Positions 7,879 to 16,078 of a stretch of DNA of 52,849 bases are shown one piece after another (within the stretch, counting starts at the first letter, position 1; the number at the start of each line of letters is the position of its first letter). Both the position numbers and the translations under genes were made by a program. Below the pieces are notes generated by a model, which worked only from the letters and a program-made list of their open reading frames with translations, did not search any database and had not been told where the DNA came from. Source of the DNA: Actinomycetes bacterium (GTDB lineage: Bacteria > Actinomycetota > Acidimicrobiia > Spongiisociales > UBA5794); contig JAMBLJ010000054.1 of NCBI GenBank assembly GCA_023336815.1, forward strand, positions 1 to 52,849, in the 5' to 3' direction.

Positions 7879-7920
7879 TTGTCCACATATCCCCAGCTAT
7901 CCACAGGGGGTTGTGCACAA
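7879..7920. promoter_or_regulatory. DnaA-box-like cluster
   Basis: TTGTCCACA (7879-7887) is a perfect actinobacterial DnaA box. CTATCCACA (7897-7905) is one base off TTATCCACA. TTGTGCACAA (7911-7920) gives a one-mismatch box on both strands. Three to four boxes in 42 bases is more than expected by chance. No dnaA, dnaN or rpmH gene is nearby, so a chromosomal origin is not claimed. A DnaA-titrating site is possible. Confidence 0.4.
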
Positions 7921-7997
7921 CGTGTTGTGTGAAAGTTCCCCGTGGGATGTTTTCGCGGCCCGACGACCGACGGGCACTCCATAGACCAGCGCTTCGG

Positions 7998-9233
7998 TCA
8001 CGGCTGGGATGTGATCCCCTCGTAGAGCTCGAGAAGCCGCATCGTCGTGGTGTGCCACGAGAACTTCTGACTGTACGCAACGCCCCCTTGCCCGAGACGC
8101 TCGGCGAATGATCCGTGTTCGAGTATCGCCGCTATCGCCGACGCGAACGCTTGAGGATCGTGGTCATCGACGAGCAATCCTGACTCGGATGCGTTGATGA
8201 CGTAAGGAAGCCCTCCCGCATTCGCTGCCACGACCGGGATACCACAGGCTTGTGCTTCGGCGGCGACGAGTCCAAAGGACTCGCTACGCGATGGAACGAT
8301 GACAACCTCGCTCGCGCGGTAGTGATCCGCGAGCGAGCTGTGTGGCACGGGTTCGAAGTACCTGATCCGATCGGCTACTCCAAGCCGTTCGGCGGATATG
8401 TGACATCGTGCGAGTTCTGCCTCGCCGTCTGGTCCGCTAGCGCCACCGATGATATGCAGGGTCGTTGGTCCCGTGTCATCGGCGAGTATCGCCGGTATCT
8501 TTCCGAATGAACGAACGGCGAGATCGGTGCCCTTGTGGGACTGGATCCTCCCAGCGAACAGGATTATCCGCTCGTCCCCGAAACCGAGTTTGGTCTTGGC
8601 GTCGGATCTGCTCCCTGGCGAGAAAACGGAGTGATCAACACCGGGTGGAGACACACAAAGGCGCTCGGGTGAGGCGCCATAGTGTTCAAGGAGGTCATCG
8701 AACTCGTAGGGCGTTGATGCGATAACGCAGTCGCTGCGCTCGATCACCTCCTGCTCTGTCAAGAGTCGGTGTGAGCTCGAAAGGGGCTCGTCCGTGCCAC
8801 GTGTCGCATCCTTGACCTTGCCCAGAGTATGGAATGAATTCGCGAGCGGAATTCCGAGGGCATCTTTGAGCCGCACACCGCAGCGACCGGACAGCCAGTA
8901 GTGGCTATGGACAAGGTCGTACGTTCGACCGTGGGACCTGATCCACTTCTCGACCTCGCGAGCGAATTCAGCGGCGTACAGCCTCATTTCTGTGAGCGAT
9001 ATCCGTTCAGCGGGACCCGTCTCGATCTGGACGACGCGGTAGCCAGGCATGACCTCGGTGACGGTGTCTGATTCGGATTCCGATCGTCGGGTGAACACGG
9101 TCACGTCGACGTTCGACGCAGCCATCGTCCGGCTGAGTCGATCGAGGTACACGTTCATACCGCCCGCGTTACCTATTCCTGGTTGGATCAGAGGTGATGT
9201 GTGCATGGCGATATAGGCCACCGAAGAGATCAT
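7998..9233 (-). CDS. mshA: D-inositol-3-phosphate glycosyltransferase
   Basis: This 411-residue GT-B (GT4 family) enzyme is predicted to transfer N-acetylglucosamine from UDP-GlcNAc to inositol-3-phosphate, the first step of mycothiol synthesis. The N-terminus reads AMHTSPLIQPGIGNAGGMNVY, diagnostic of MshA. The C-terminal donor site reads PSRSESFGLVAAEAQACGIP followed by ANAGGLPYVI. HSHYWLSG in the N-domain is also typical. The ATG overlaps the stop of the upstream GNAT-like gene as ATGA. Mycothiol use supports an actinobacterial host. Other mycothiol genes are not in this window. A related GT4 function (sucrose or trehalose type) is less likely given the N-terminal signature. Confidence 0.85.
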   Translation of the reverse strand: MISSVAYIAMHTSPLIQPGIGNAGGMNVYLDRLSRTMAASNVDVTVFTRRSESESDTVTEVMPGYRVVQIETGPAERISLTEMRLYAAEFAREVEKWIRSHGRTYDLVHSHYWLSGRCGVRLKDALGIPLANSFHTLGKVKDATRGTDEPLSSSHRLLTEQEVIERSDCVIASTPYEFDDLLEHYGASPERLCVSPPGVDHSVFSPGSRSDAKTKLGFGDERIILFAGRIQSHKGTDLAVRSFGKIPAILADDTGPTTLHIIGGASGPDGEAELARCHISAERLGVADRIRYFEPVPHSSLADHYRASEVVIVPSRSESFGLVAAEAQACGIPVVAANAGGLPYVINASESGLLVDDHDPQAFASAIAAILEHGSFAERLGQGGVAYSQKFSWHTTTMRLLELYEGITSQP

Positions 9234-10132
9234 GGGACACGACCTTCGATCGCGAACAGGGGTCGAGGGGTCGCGCCGTGTTTGAACTTGTATCGCTCAT
9301 CACCCTTCAGGAAGTCGAACACTGTTGCCCCGCGATCGATCTGTGCTTCGACAAGCGAGGCGAGGAGCACGATTCCCGGGGACGCCATTGCAGCGTCGAT
9401 GTCGTAGGCGGAGTTGTAGTAGTAGTACCCATCATCTGTCTCGAATCCGAATGCGTTGGCACGCGGGATCCCGTCACAGACAAGTGTGTGGATGCTCGCC
9501 CCACCGTTGCCGAGGAGGTCGGTGAAATAGCTCTGCATGCCCCCTGTCATGAACATGCCCTTGTCCCCTTGTGATGTGCGGTGCATCGCACAGAACATGT
9601 CGATGGCCTCTGGTCCTTGGGGCACGATCTCGATCTCTCCGAACTCCGCCTCAAAGCGTCTTCTCTTTCGGCGTACCTCGTGTCGTTCCTTCTTGCCGAT
9701 GGAGGCGAGCCAGCCTTCGTACGACGAGGGAAGCGACAGCACCGCGGCGACTTCATGTTGTGTGGATGAAGCTACGAGACCGGCTTGTTCGAGGCCGACC
9801 TTGATCGCCGTAGCTGCTGTTTCAGGGAGTGAGTCGAGACGAAACGAGAGATCGGTTTGCGCCGTGACCGCCGTCACCACAGCATCAACTCCTGATGGTC
9901 CGAGGGGGCTGTGGTAGTCGGTGAGGTTCTCCTGGCCTGCGAACTCGACGAGGTGCTCGGTGAGAGCCAGAGCGACAGCGCCGTCAGGCACCGTATGGAT
10001 CTCGAGCCTGGTGTCGCTATCGTCGCGATGGTTCCACACCGTCTCAAGGAACGATCGCGTCGCGAAGGGTCCGGTTGCGGGCTCCAGTGGCTTGAGGTCG
10101 TCGGGGTATGCATCCCAATCGGTACTGCTCAT
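9230..10132 (-). CDS. GNAT-like (BioF2/CelD-type) acyltransferase
   Basis: This 300-residue soluble protein matches the FemAB/CelD-like GNAT_6 pattern. The middle has SYEGWLASIGKKERHEVRRKRRRFE, the conserved basic segment. It is followed by FCAMHRTSQGDKGMF and, near the end, YYYYNSAYDIDAAMASPGIVL and FDFLKGDERYKFKHG, which are typical of acyl-CoA or aminoacyl-tRNA-dependent transferases. The acceptor is unknown. The start is the ATG at 10132, which overlaps the asparaginase stop as ATGA. A longer upstream frame is only a shadow of that gene. Its coupling to mshA on the other side hints at a thiol or envelope role, by context only. Confidence 0.75.
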   Translation of the reverse strand: MSSTDWDAYPDDLKPLEPATGPFATRSFLETVWNHRDDSDTRLEIHTVPDGAVALALTEHLVEFAGQENLTDYHSPLGPSGVDAVVTAVTAQTDLSFRLDSLPETAATAIKVGLEQAGLVASSTQHEVAAVLSLPSSYEGWLASIGKKERHEVRRKRRRFEAEFGEIEIVPQGPEAIDMFCAMHRTSQGDKGMFMTGGMQSYFTDLLGNGGASIHTLVCDGIPRANAFGFETDDGYYYYNSAYDIDAAMASPGIVLLASLVEAQIDRGATVFDFLKGDERYKFKHGATPRPLFAIEGRVP

Positions 10133-11061
10133 GATTCCACCACAACGGTTCGCCCGACCTTCCGCCCGCCCCCGATGACGGGAGGAGAGATCTGGTCGGC
10201 AAGGATGTCCTGCGTTCCCTCTGGCAGGAGACCAAGTTTGGTCGCAACTTCGAGCGCCGCGGCAACTGCGCCATCGGACCATCCGGAACGCGACTTCGTC
10301 GCGATGGCGATCCCGTGACGTGCCATTGCGAAAGCCCCTTCGGCACCCACCTTCTGCGGCCCGCCCCATGTGACGCCCACCCGGCCGTCGGCGCGTACGT
10401 TGTCTGCGACAAGTGCGCCGTAGGCAGTCATCGCGGTGACGATCGGCGCGGCTTCGGGATCTCGCGAGAGCCGAGCGAATGCCCGAGCGAGGGTGGTGAC
10501 AGAACCGCGAAGCGTCGGCGCCCCACACCCGTCGACGCCGACGGGTCGCGGATCGGCGCCGCTGAACTCTCGCATCACATCGAGAATCGATTCCTGGAGC
10601 GCGTGGTGGGGATCGATGTAGGACTCGGTGTCCCAACCTGCAACCACACATGCGGCCAGCCAGCCAGCATGTTTGCCTGAGCAGTTGTGGAATCGTGGTT
10701 CCGGTCCTTGATTGCCACGGGCCACCTGGAGGACGTTGGCGCCGTAGGCGAGAGGACGACCCGGCGCGCACTTGAGAGCTCCGCGTGTGAGGCCTTTGTC
10801 CCGGAGAATCTGATCGACGATGGCGAGGTGCGCAGGGAAACCGCCGTGGCTGGCACATGTGAGAGCCAGATGTTCCGGTGGCAGAACCATGCCGGTGCGA
10901 GCCGCAGCGATCGCCTGAAACGGCTTGATCGCCGAGCGATAGAACAGAGGTTGGCTCACCGTGCCCGACGAATACAATGTTGTACCCGTGTCATCGATGG
11001 CGATGGCGGCAACCTCATCGAAGGACTCTGCGAGTCCCGACCGGACCCTTGCAAGGAGCAT
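10129..11061 (-). CDS. L-asparaginase II family protein
   Basis: This 310-residue protein fits the Rhizobium-type asparaginase II family (Pfam Asparaginase_II), which hydrolyses L-asparagine to aspartate and ammonia. Recognisable segments are RSAIKPFQAIAA, ASHGGFPAHL, HNCSGKHAGWLAAC and VDGCGAPTLRGSVTTLARAFARL. These include the Ser/Lys pairs and the zinc-associated Cys of the family. The length is close to the usual 330-340. The ATG lies 3 bases after the RsiG-like gene's stop, and the downstream GNAT-like gene overlaps by 4 bases. It is unrelated in sequence to E. coli AnsA/AnsB. Soluble cytoplasmic location is expected. Confidence 0.83.
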   Translation of the reverse strand: MLLARVRSGLAESFDEVAAIAIDDTGTTLYSSGTVSQPLFYRSAIKPFQAIAAARTGMVLPPEHLALTCASHGGFPAHLAIVDQILRDKGLTRGALKCAPGRPLAYGANVLQVARGNQGPEPRFHNCSGKHAGWLAACVVAGWDTESYIDPHHALQESILDVMREFSGADPRPVGVDGCGAPTLRGSVTTLARAFARLSRDPEAAPIVTAMTAYGALVADNVRADGRVGVTWGGPQKVGAEGAFAMARHGIAIATKSRSGWSDGAVAAALEVATKLGLLPEGTQDILADQISPPVIGGGRKVGRTVVVES

Positions 11062-11064
11062 CGG

Positions 11065-11607
11065 CTAGGACGTTGTTAGGAGTTCGTCCGGGCTGGCAGA
11101 TCCGTCGCGATATCGTCGTGTGAGTTCTGCCGTGATCAGATCATGTGCGTCGTAGACGGCTCTGCGCTGGTCCGAAACCGCTGCTTCGGTAGTAGTCAGA
11201 GAGTCACGGATACGTGTCAGATCATCGGTGTCAAGCATCGGGAGCTTCGCGAGAAAATTGTCGTCGAGTGCCTGGTCGATCTCCCGTCTCCCCGTCCCTG
11301 CAAGTTCCGGGAGATCGAGCGAGAGCGCTTTGTCGAGAGGATTCGTTGTCTTTCCCGATGGAGTGTCCGCGAGGATTTCGGGGAGAGCCTCGAGAATCGA
11401 CCTTGTTTCTGCACCGGACCTGCGTCGCAATTCGAAATCGAGAAGATCGAGTCGGCCGTGAAGGATCCGGCGGTAGTACGAGAGTTCGGTGTCGAGATCG
11501 TCAAGCATCTCACGTCGTGCCCTGAGGTCATCGAGGGCGATGGAATCGAGAGCGGATGTGAAATCCGTGTCCATTACCTGGTCTATACGTCTGCGGTGTT
11601 GTGTCAT
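11065..11607 (-). CDS. RsiG-like c-di-GMP-binding anti-sigma protein
   Basis: This 180-residue, mostly helical protein carries two copies of the RsiG helical c-di-GMP motif, E(X)3S(X)2R(X)3Q(X)3D. Copy 1 is D39-S43-R46-H50-D54. Copy 2 is E141-S145-R148-Y152-D156. The spacing is exact in both, with Asp for Glu and His or Tyr for the Gln. In Streptomyces, RsiG with c-di-GMP sequesters sigma WhiG. Here the partner could be a WhiG/FliA-type sigma factor, which is not in the window. AAGGAGCAAGGT precedes the ATG. It lies between a LytM gene (24 bases) and an asparaginase gene (3 bases). Often annotated as 'aerial mycelium formation protein'. Confidence 0.72.
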   Translation of the reverse strand: MTQHRRRIDQVMDTDFTSALDSIALDDLRARREMLDDLDTELSYYRRILHGRLDLLDFELRRRSGAETRSILEALPEILADTPSGKTTNPLDKALSLDLPELAGTGRREIDQALDDNFLAKLPMLDTDDLTRIRDSLTTTEAAVSDQRRAVYDAHDLITAELTRRYRDGSASPDELLTTS

Positions 11608-11631
11608 ACCTTGCTCCTTGATGCCGTCAAT

Positions 11632-12777
11632 TTAGCAAGCGGAGCGCACCGTCGGGTACGGGTTCACAGCTTTGCCGTTCGGTCGTATCTCGAAGTGCAC
11701 GTGTGTTGATGTATATCTGGCGTTGCCGGAGTTACCGACGAATCCAACAACGGTTCCTTTGGTAACCCGTTGACCCGACCTCAATTCCGCAGCCTGCGAC
11801 TCGAGATGGGCGTAGTAGTAGACGGTTCCGTTGTCCGAGTAGAGGTGCACCGTGAAGCCTCCAAGGGAGTTGGAACTCAACTTGATCCTGCCATCGACAA
11901 CAGCCTGAAGAGGGCGATTTCGTGGTGCGAACATGTCGACCCCCTTGTGCCGGCGTCCCCCGGATCGTGCGAATCCCCACGAGTCGATGAAGGATGTACC
12001 ACCCTGGACCGGGCAGACGAAACCAGGGGTCGTCGCCACAGGCGCTCCACCTGCGGCGCCAGGGCGTGCCGATGATTTCTCGGCCTGCTGGCGTTTGACG
12101 CGTTCGTCTTCGATCTTCTTTTCCTTCATCTCCCGATTGAGGTTGTCAATCGCTGTACGCAGGTTCGCATCGGCTTTCGCGAGGATGCTCTCCTGCTGTT
12201 CCTGGAGTTCGGTGATCTCATCGACGACAACCTCGGCTTCATCCTGGTTGGCGGCGACGTCGATCCTGCGAATTGCCAATTCGGCAGAGCTTCGGTCCGC
12301 CTGACGAGATACGGCCTCGAGATTGTCGAGAGCCGCTAGATCGGCCGAGGCCGCTCGAGCCCGCAACGCGGATGTCGTAACGAGGTCCTGGATGTTCGAA
12401 GCGTTGAATGCAGTCCCGATAAGGTTCGATTGGCCGGATGTATAGGCGTTGATGAGCAGGTCCCTGGCCGTGAGTTCGAGCTGATCGGCTTCTGACTCGT
12501 ACCGCTTGACAGTCGCCTCCATCCGGGAGATCCGATACAGCAGATCCTCATGTTGAGCGTTCAGGATCTCGTATCGATGGACAGCGTCGTCGAGCTGGGT
12601 AGTTGCATCACGATACGCCTTGAACGCCTCGGACTGGCGAGCCTCTGCCACCGACTTGTTGCGTTGCGCTCTGTCGACGTCCGTCTGACTCTGTGCGGAC
12701 GCGCTCACGGGAACGAGCACCACCAGGGCGAGGCTGAGAACGAAGGAGAACCAGCGCGGGCTTTGTTTTCGCGACAT
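11632..12777 (-). CDS. Secreted coiled-coil M23 (LytM) peptidase
   Basis: This 381-residue protein has a Sec signal peptide (1-28, ending VSASAQ), a long coiled coil (about 33-235) and a C-terminal LytM domain. Zinc ligands and active-site residues are present: H277 and D281 in HKGVD, H324 in YAHL, and H359/H361 in THVHFEI. M23 enzymes cut peptidoglycan cross-links, or act as amidase activators (EnvC-like) when metal ligands are missing. The ligands are intact here, so an active endopeptidase is likely. TAACCT (12792-12787) lies 9 bases before the ATG, so the leader would be almost absent. It appears to head the operon that continues with the RsiG-like gene. Confidence 0.85.
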   Translation of the reverse strand: MSRKQSPRWFSFVLSLALVVLVPVSASAQSQTDVDRAQRNKSVAEARQSEAFKAYRDATTQLDDAVHRYEILNAQHEDLLYRISRMEATVKRYESEADQLELTARDLLINAYTSGQSNLIGTAFNASNIQDLVTTSALRARAASADLAALDNLEAVSRQADRSSAELAIRRIDVAANQDEAEVVVDEITELQEQQESILAKADANLRTAIDNLNREMKEKKIEDERVKRQQAEKSSARPGAAGGAPVATTPGFVCPVQGGTSFIDSWGFARSGGRRHKGVDMFAPRNRPLQAVVDGRIKLSSNSLGGFTVHLYSDNGTVYYYAHLESQAAELRSGQRVTKGTVVGFVGNSGNARYTSTHVHFEIRPNGKAVNPYPTVRSAC

Positions 12778-12786
12778 GGAACTGTC

Positions 12787-12792
12787 AGGTTA
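12787..12792 (-). promoter_or_regulatory. -10 hexamer TAACCT, near-leaderless promoter
   Basis: TAACCT on the minus strand lies 9 bases before the LytM start at 12777. This leaves at most 2-3 untranslated bases. It probably drives the LytM-RsiG-asparaginase-GNAT-mshA operon. Confidence 0.5.
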
Positions 12793-12836
12793 GGCGAGGA
12801 TCCAGGAAATCGACCAAGTTCCTTCGGAGATCGGTG

Positions 12837-13826
12837 CTAGCCGATCAGCCAGAGGGCGAGCCAGAAGAGGGGCGCTGCCATGACGGCACCATCGAACATG
12901 GCGAGTGAGCCAGGGGCGTCTTCTGTGTGGACGACGGTACCGGTCCTCAGCATCGAACCAAGGGCGCGTCCTGAGATGACGCCCGCAGATGCGGCTACGC
13001 CACCAAGGAGACCGGCAGCGATGTCGAGTTGATCGATAACGAGTCCTGCCAACAGACCTGCGATGAGAGCTCCCAGAAGAGCACCGACGTTGGCGTCGAT
13101 CGACTGGATCTGGGCACCATAGGCTCCTGCGATCCACGCTCCAACGAGAGCGAAAACGGTGATGAGTACGAAGGCTACGACGGCGTACGACCCGAGCAGT
13201 CTGATGAGCACCAGACCAGCACCTGCTGACCCGGCTATCAACGTAACGAGCGTGGTCGAGGCGGTCATCCGAAAGTCACGACTGGAGGCGAAGAACACGG
13301 GCCAACTCACTGAGAGGATGATCCCAATCGCGATACCCGCTGCGAAACCTTCAAACCCCCAGGCGTAGGCACCTGTAGCTGCGGTCACGGTTCCGATAAG
13401 GGCGGGGTAGACAACGAATGCATCCCGTAGTCTCGTTGCTGTTTCCGACAGATCCCACACCCAGGCAAGGACCGCGCCGACGGCAACGAATACGTACCAG
13501 GCCTCGTCTGCCCAAGCCACTGCGAGCAGAGATACTACGAGAGCGACGGATAGCAGGTTCGGGGCCACGTCGAAGCTGGTCATCGAGAGCGCTCCGCCTG
13601 AGACCGGCGGGATCAGGGCGACCTCGTCCGACGGCCCGATCGGTGTGTCCGCGTTAGCTTGTTCACCGTTGACCCACACTCTGGCCGATCCAAGCCCGGC
13701 GCTGAACTGGATCCCGAACCGGTCGGACGCCTGACCGAGCAGCTCGTCGACCGTTCCGGCCTCGAACTGCGCTGAGTCGGTTCCAGCCGATTCCCGTAGA
13801 TTGGCGAACAATCGCAACGTTGCCAT
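12837..13826 (-). CDS. MoaD/ThiS domain fused to CdsA-like membrane domain
   Basis: Residues 1-78 form a ubiquitin-fold MoaD domain (MATLRLFANLRESAG at the start, IPPVSGG at 72-78). MoaD normally ends at that Gly-Gly so it can be thiocarboxylated, but here the frame continues without a stop. From about Met82 follows a membrane domain of some 8 helices. Its end (GRALGSMLRTG, then APGSLAMFDGAVMAAP) resembles the C-terminal signature of phosphatidate cytidylyltransferase (PGHGGxLDRxDSxxxAAP), with several catalytic residues changed. A separate start at Met82 with re-initiation is possible. TACGCT lies 6 bases before the ATG. Function is unknown. Either the Gly-Gly is released by a protease or the MoaD fold is used only structurally. 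Confidence 0.65.
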   Translation of the reverse strand: MATLRLFANLRESAGTDSAQFEAGTVDELLGQASDRFGIQFSAGLGSARVWVNGEQANADTPIGPSDEVALIPPVSGGALSMTSFDVAPNLLSVALVVSLLAVAWADEAWYVFVAVGAVLAWVWDLSETATRLRDAFVVYPALIGTVTAATGAYAWGFEGFAAGIAIGIILSVSWPVFFASSRDFRMTASTTLVTLIAGSAGAGLVLIRLLGSYAVVAFVLITVFALVGAWIAGAYGAQIQSIDANVGALLGALIAGLLAGLVIDQLDIAAGLLGGVAASAGVISGRALGSMLRTGTVVHTEDAPGSLAMFDGAVMAAPLFWLALWLIG

Positions 13827-13832
13827 GGTGCC

Positions 13833-13838
13833 AGCGTA
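13833..13838 (-). promoter_or_regulatory. -10 hexamer TACGCT, leaderless promoter
   Basis: TACGCT on the minus strand ends 6 bases before the ATG at 13826 of the MoaD-CdsA fusion gene. This spacing matches other leaderless starts in the window. Confidence 0.6.
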
Positions 13839-13913
13839 GTGCGATTGGCAGACGAGGGTATGCCGCGTGCGTTGCGGACAAAACGCATCTGAGGCTGATG
13901 CGGCGCTGGGCTC

Positions 13914-15161
13914 CTAGCCGGCGACGGTTCCCTTGCACTCGCCGAAGCCGATGGGTACTGCGCCTTCGATATCGCATCGTGCGCTGATCCGGATCGTGTC
14001 GCCATCCTCAAGATAGGTGCGTGTCGATCCGTCGGATAGGGTGAGATCGCGTGTGCCATTCCATGACTGTTCGAGGAGCGATCCGAACTGGTCGGGTGTT
14101 GGCCCTGACACCGTGCCCGACGCGTACAGGTCGCCTGGCCGCGTTGTTGCACCGTTGATCGTGGCGTGGGCAAGTTGTTGGGCCATCGTCCAGTACATGT
14201 TGGTGAACGACGTAGCGATGATCGTGGTGGGCGGCGAGCCGACAGGAGATAGATCGACCGTGAGATCGATGGCTACACCTTGACGTTTCTGCTCCTGCAG
14301 ATAGGGCAACGGCACAGGATCCTGCGCAGTTCCCGACACACGGAAAGGTTCGAGCGCCTCGAGTGGCACGATCCATGGAGATATGGATGTGGCGAACGAC
14401 TTACCGAGAAACGGTCCGAGCGGTACGTACTCCCAGGCCTGGATATCCCGTGCTGACCAATCGTTGACGAGACACATGCCGAAAATGTGATGTTCGGCCT
14501 CGTCTACAGGGATGGGTGTCCCGAGCTGCGGTCCTGCACCGGTGATGAACCCCACTTCGAGTTCGATGTCGAGCTTCTCCGATGCTCCGAACAGCGGTCC
14601 GGTCGGTCCCCGCATCTGCCCGTGTGGACGCTTGATCGGAGTGCCAGAGGGAATGATCGTGCCAGCCCTGCCGTGGTAGCCGACCGGAAGGCGCTTCCAG
14701 TTGGGCAGCAACGGGTCCCCATCTGGCCGGAACATACGCCCGACGTTGATCGCATGCTGCTGGGACGAGTAGAAGTCGACGTAGTCGCCGATCGTGACAG
14801 GGAGTCTGAGGCGAACCGGGTGATCGATCATGACATTGTGTGCCCTGGCGAACGCGATTCCTTGTTCGTTGCCCGCCGTCAACATCTCCGTGACACGACC
14901 ACGTACCGCGCTCCAGACGCCACGTGAGTGGCCAAGAAAGGTGTTGAGCGAGTTCTGGCGAAACGTGCCATGACGGAGTCCGGTGCTTGTGAACAACCCC
15001 GCAGCCTCCGCTCTGGCGAGGTCGACGATGACCTCGCCGATCGCTACCCCGCATCGTTCACCCTCTGCGTCTGCGAAGACGCCGTACGGCAGATTCTGAA
15101 TCGGAAAATCAGACCCGAAGCCAACAGGTACCCACGATTCGAGGTGCGTGGCAGTGGTCAC
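13914..15161 (-). CDS. fahA: Fumarylacetoacetase
   Basis: This 415-residue enzyme hydrolyses fumarylacetoacetate to fumarate and acetoacetate, the last step of tyrosine/homogentisate breakdown. Family landmarks are the N-terminal NLPYGVFADAEGERCGVAIG, the catalytic-site YVDFYSSQQHA with its His, YHGRAG, the metal ligands in DIELEVGFITG, and MCLVNDWSARDIQAWEYVPLGPF followed by GKSFATSISPW. The length matches the family (about 420). The start is GTG and overlaps the stop of the upstream unknown gene as GTGA, so translation is coupled. It is the last gene of the hmgA-unknown-fahA operon. Confidence 0.93.
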   Translation of the reverse strand: MTTATHLESWVPVGFGSDFPIQNLPYGVFADAEGERCGVAIGEVIVDLARAEAAGLFTSTGLRHGTFRQNSLNTFLGHSRGVWSAVRGRVTEMLTAGNEQGIAFARAHNVMIDHPVRLRLPVTIGDYVDFYSSQQHAINVGRMFRPDGDPLLPNWKRLPVGYHGRAGTIIPSGTPIKRPHGQMRGPTGPLFGASEKLDIELEVGFITGAGPQLGTPIPVDEAEHHIFGMCLVNDWSARDIQAWEYVPLGPFLGKSFATSISPWIVPLEALEPFRVSGTAQDPVPLPYLQEQKRQGVAIDLTVDLSPVGSPPTTIIATSFTNMYWTMAQQLAHATINGATTRPGDLYASGTVSGPTPDQFGSLLEQSWNGTRDLTLSDGSTRTYLEDGDTIRISARCDIEGAVPIGFGECKGTVAG

Positions 15162-16078
15162 GATCCCTCCCCGAGGAACGTGAGCTCGGTGAGTGCCTCG
15201 ATCGGTTCGTCGAAGTCACACGAACCGTAGGCGACGAATCCGCTCGTGCGGACACGCCGAATAGCGCTACCGGTGATCGTGATCTCACGCCACGTTGCGA
15301 ACGCTGGCCCGATTGCAAAGGCCCCAGGGATCGTTTCAGCGATGATCGCCTGGACCGTAGTGCGATCCTCTCCTGCAGCAGCCGCAGCTGATGCAAAGAG
15401 AAGGTTGACGAACCCATGCAGCCACACATCCAGGTCGTGATCGAAGTGTCGGAGCGGCCGGTGAAGCCCTGCGGTTGCCTTGAAGGGCATGCGGACGTCA
15501 GTCGCCGACGTGATGAACTCAGTGACCTCTTCAGAGGTCGGGAACATGTCAGCGGTGAGCCCTCCGCATCGTAATTTCGCTCCACCTACGCGAGTTCGTT
15601 CGGCGAGTGCTGATGCAATGGATGAGACCTGTCCCTGGATCGACGCAGAGCGTGCAACCTCAAGGAACGGGACGACTTCAGGTTGGATCGACAGTACGGC
15701 GTCGATCGTCGCATCGACGCCGTCGCGAGTTGGTATGGCGATCTTCGTCTCGGCGGAGGCGATCACGGCGGCAGGCTGCATCTCGGTGTGGAAGCTCTGT
15801 GCAACAGATGCAGAGGCACCCAGTTCCTCGTCGAGGATCACCGCGATTTCCCACGGATCTTCGCCGGGCAGAATCGACCGCGTCAGTTCACCTGCAAGTT
15901 CGATCAGTCTGGACGCCGGACACAGGAAGCGTCCAGCCACCCAGGAGGCCTCGGATGAGCGGGCTGCCCGATACCCCTCAACGGCGCCAGCCATGTCATG
16001 TGATGCTGGAGGGAACAGGCCGGCGTAGTCGATGAGGGCGGCGAAGGATGCCGTCCGAGCATCGAGGACGAGTCTCAT
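15158..16078 (-). CDS. Conserved unknown protein between hmgA and fahA
   Basis: This 306-residue soluble protein has alternating helices and strands that suggest an alpha/beta barrel. Landmark segments are YAGLFPPASHDM near the start, GAKLRCGG, PFKATAGLHRPLRH and EPIEALTELTFLG at the end. No Rossmann, thioredoxin or glutathione-transferase motif is seen. The start is taken at 16078 because that ATG overlaps the hmgA stop as ATGA. Two upstream in-frame ATGs would overlap hmgA further. It is coupled on both sides to homogentisate-pathway genes. That pathway also needs a maleylacetoacetate isomerase, and none is seen here, so this protein is a candidate for that step or for another accessory role. 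Not proven. Confidence 0.65.
   Translation of the reverse strand: MRLVLDARTASFAALIDYAGLFPPASHDMAGAVEGYRAARSSEASWVAGRFLCPASRLIELAGELTRSILPGEDPWEIAVILDEELGASASVAQSFHTEMQPAAVIASAETKIAIPTRDGVDATIDAVLSIQPEVVPFLEVARSASIQGQVSSIASALAERTRVGGAKLRCGGLTADMFPTSEEVTEFITSATDVRMPFKATAGLHRPLRHFDHDLDVWLHGFVNLLFASAAAAAGEDRTTVQAIIAETIPGAFAIGPAFATWREITITGSAIRRVRTSGFVAYGSCDFDEPIEALTELTFLGEGS

Larger units (their letters stand above)
7565..7997. other. Gene-free stretch with repeats and DnaA-box-like cluster
   Basis: This is a 433-base gap. It starts with low-complexity tracts (CCATCTGCTATCTG, then TCTGACGTCTGCCGTCTGAC) around copy 3 of the double palindrome. A 76-base element with 10-bp perfect inverted ends follows (7676-7751), and then a cluster of DnaA-box-like 9-mers (7879-7920). 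Open frames crossing it have no recognisable protein pattern, and I see no tRNA fold. Confidence 0.6.

Noticed and set aside
7861-7930. Chromosomal replication origin
   Set aside because: DnaA-box-like sites are present, but dnaA, dnaN, rpmH and an AT-rich unwinding region are absent. Only a box cluster is reported.
7695-8111. Open frame of 138 codons on the plus strand in the gene-free stretch
   Set aside because: It runs through repeats and into the mshA gene on the other strand, has no start signal and shows no protein-like pattern.
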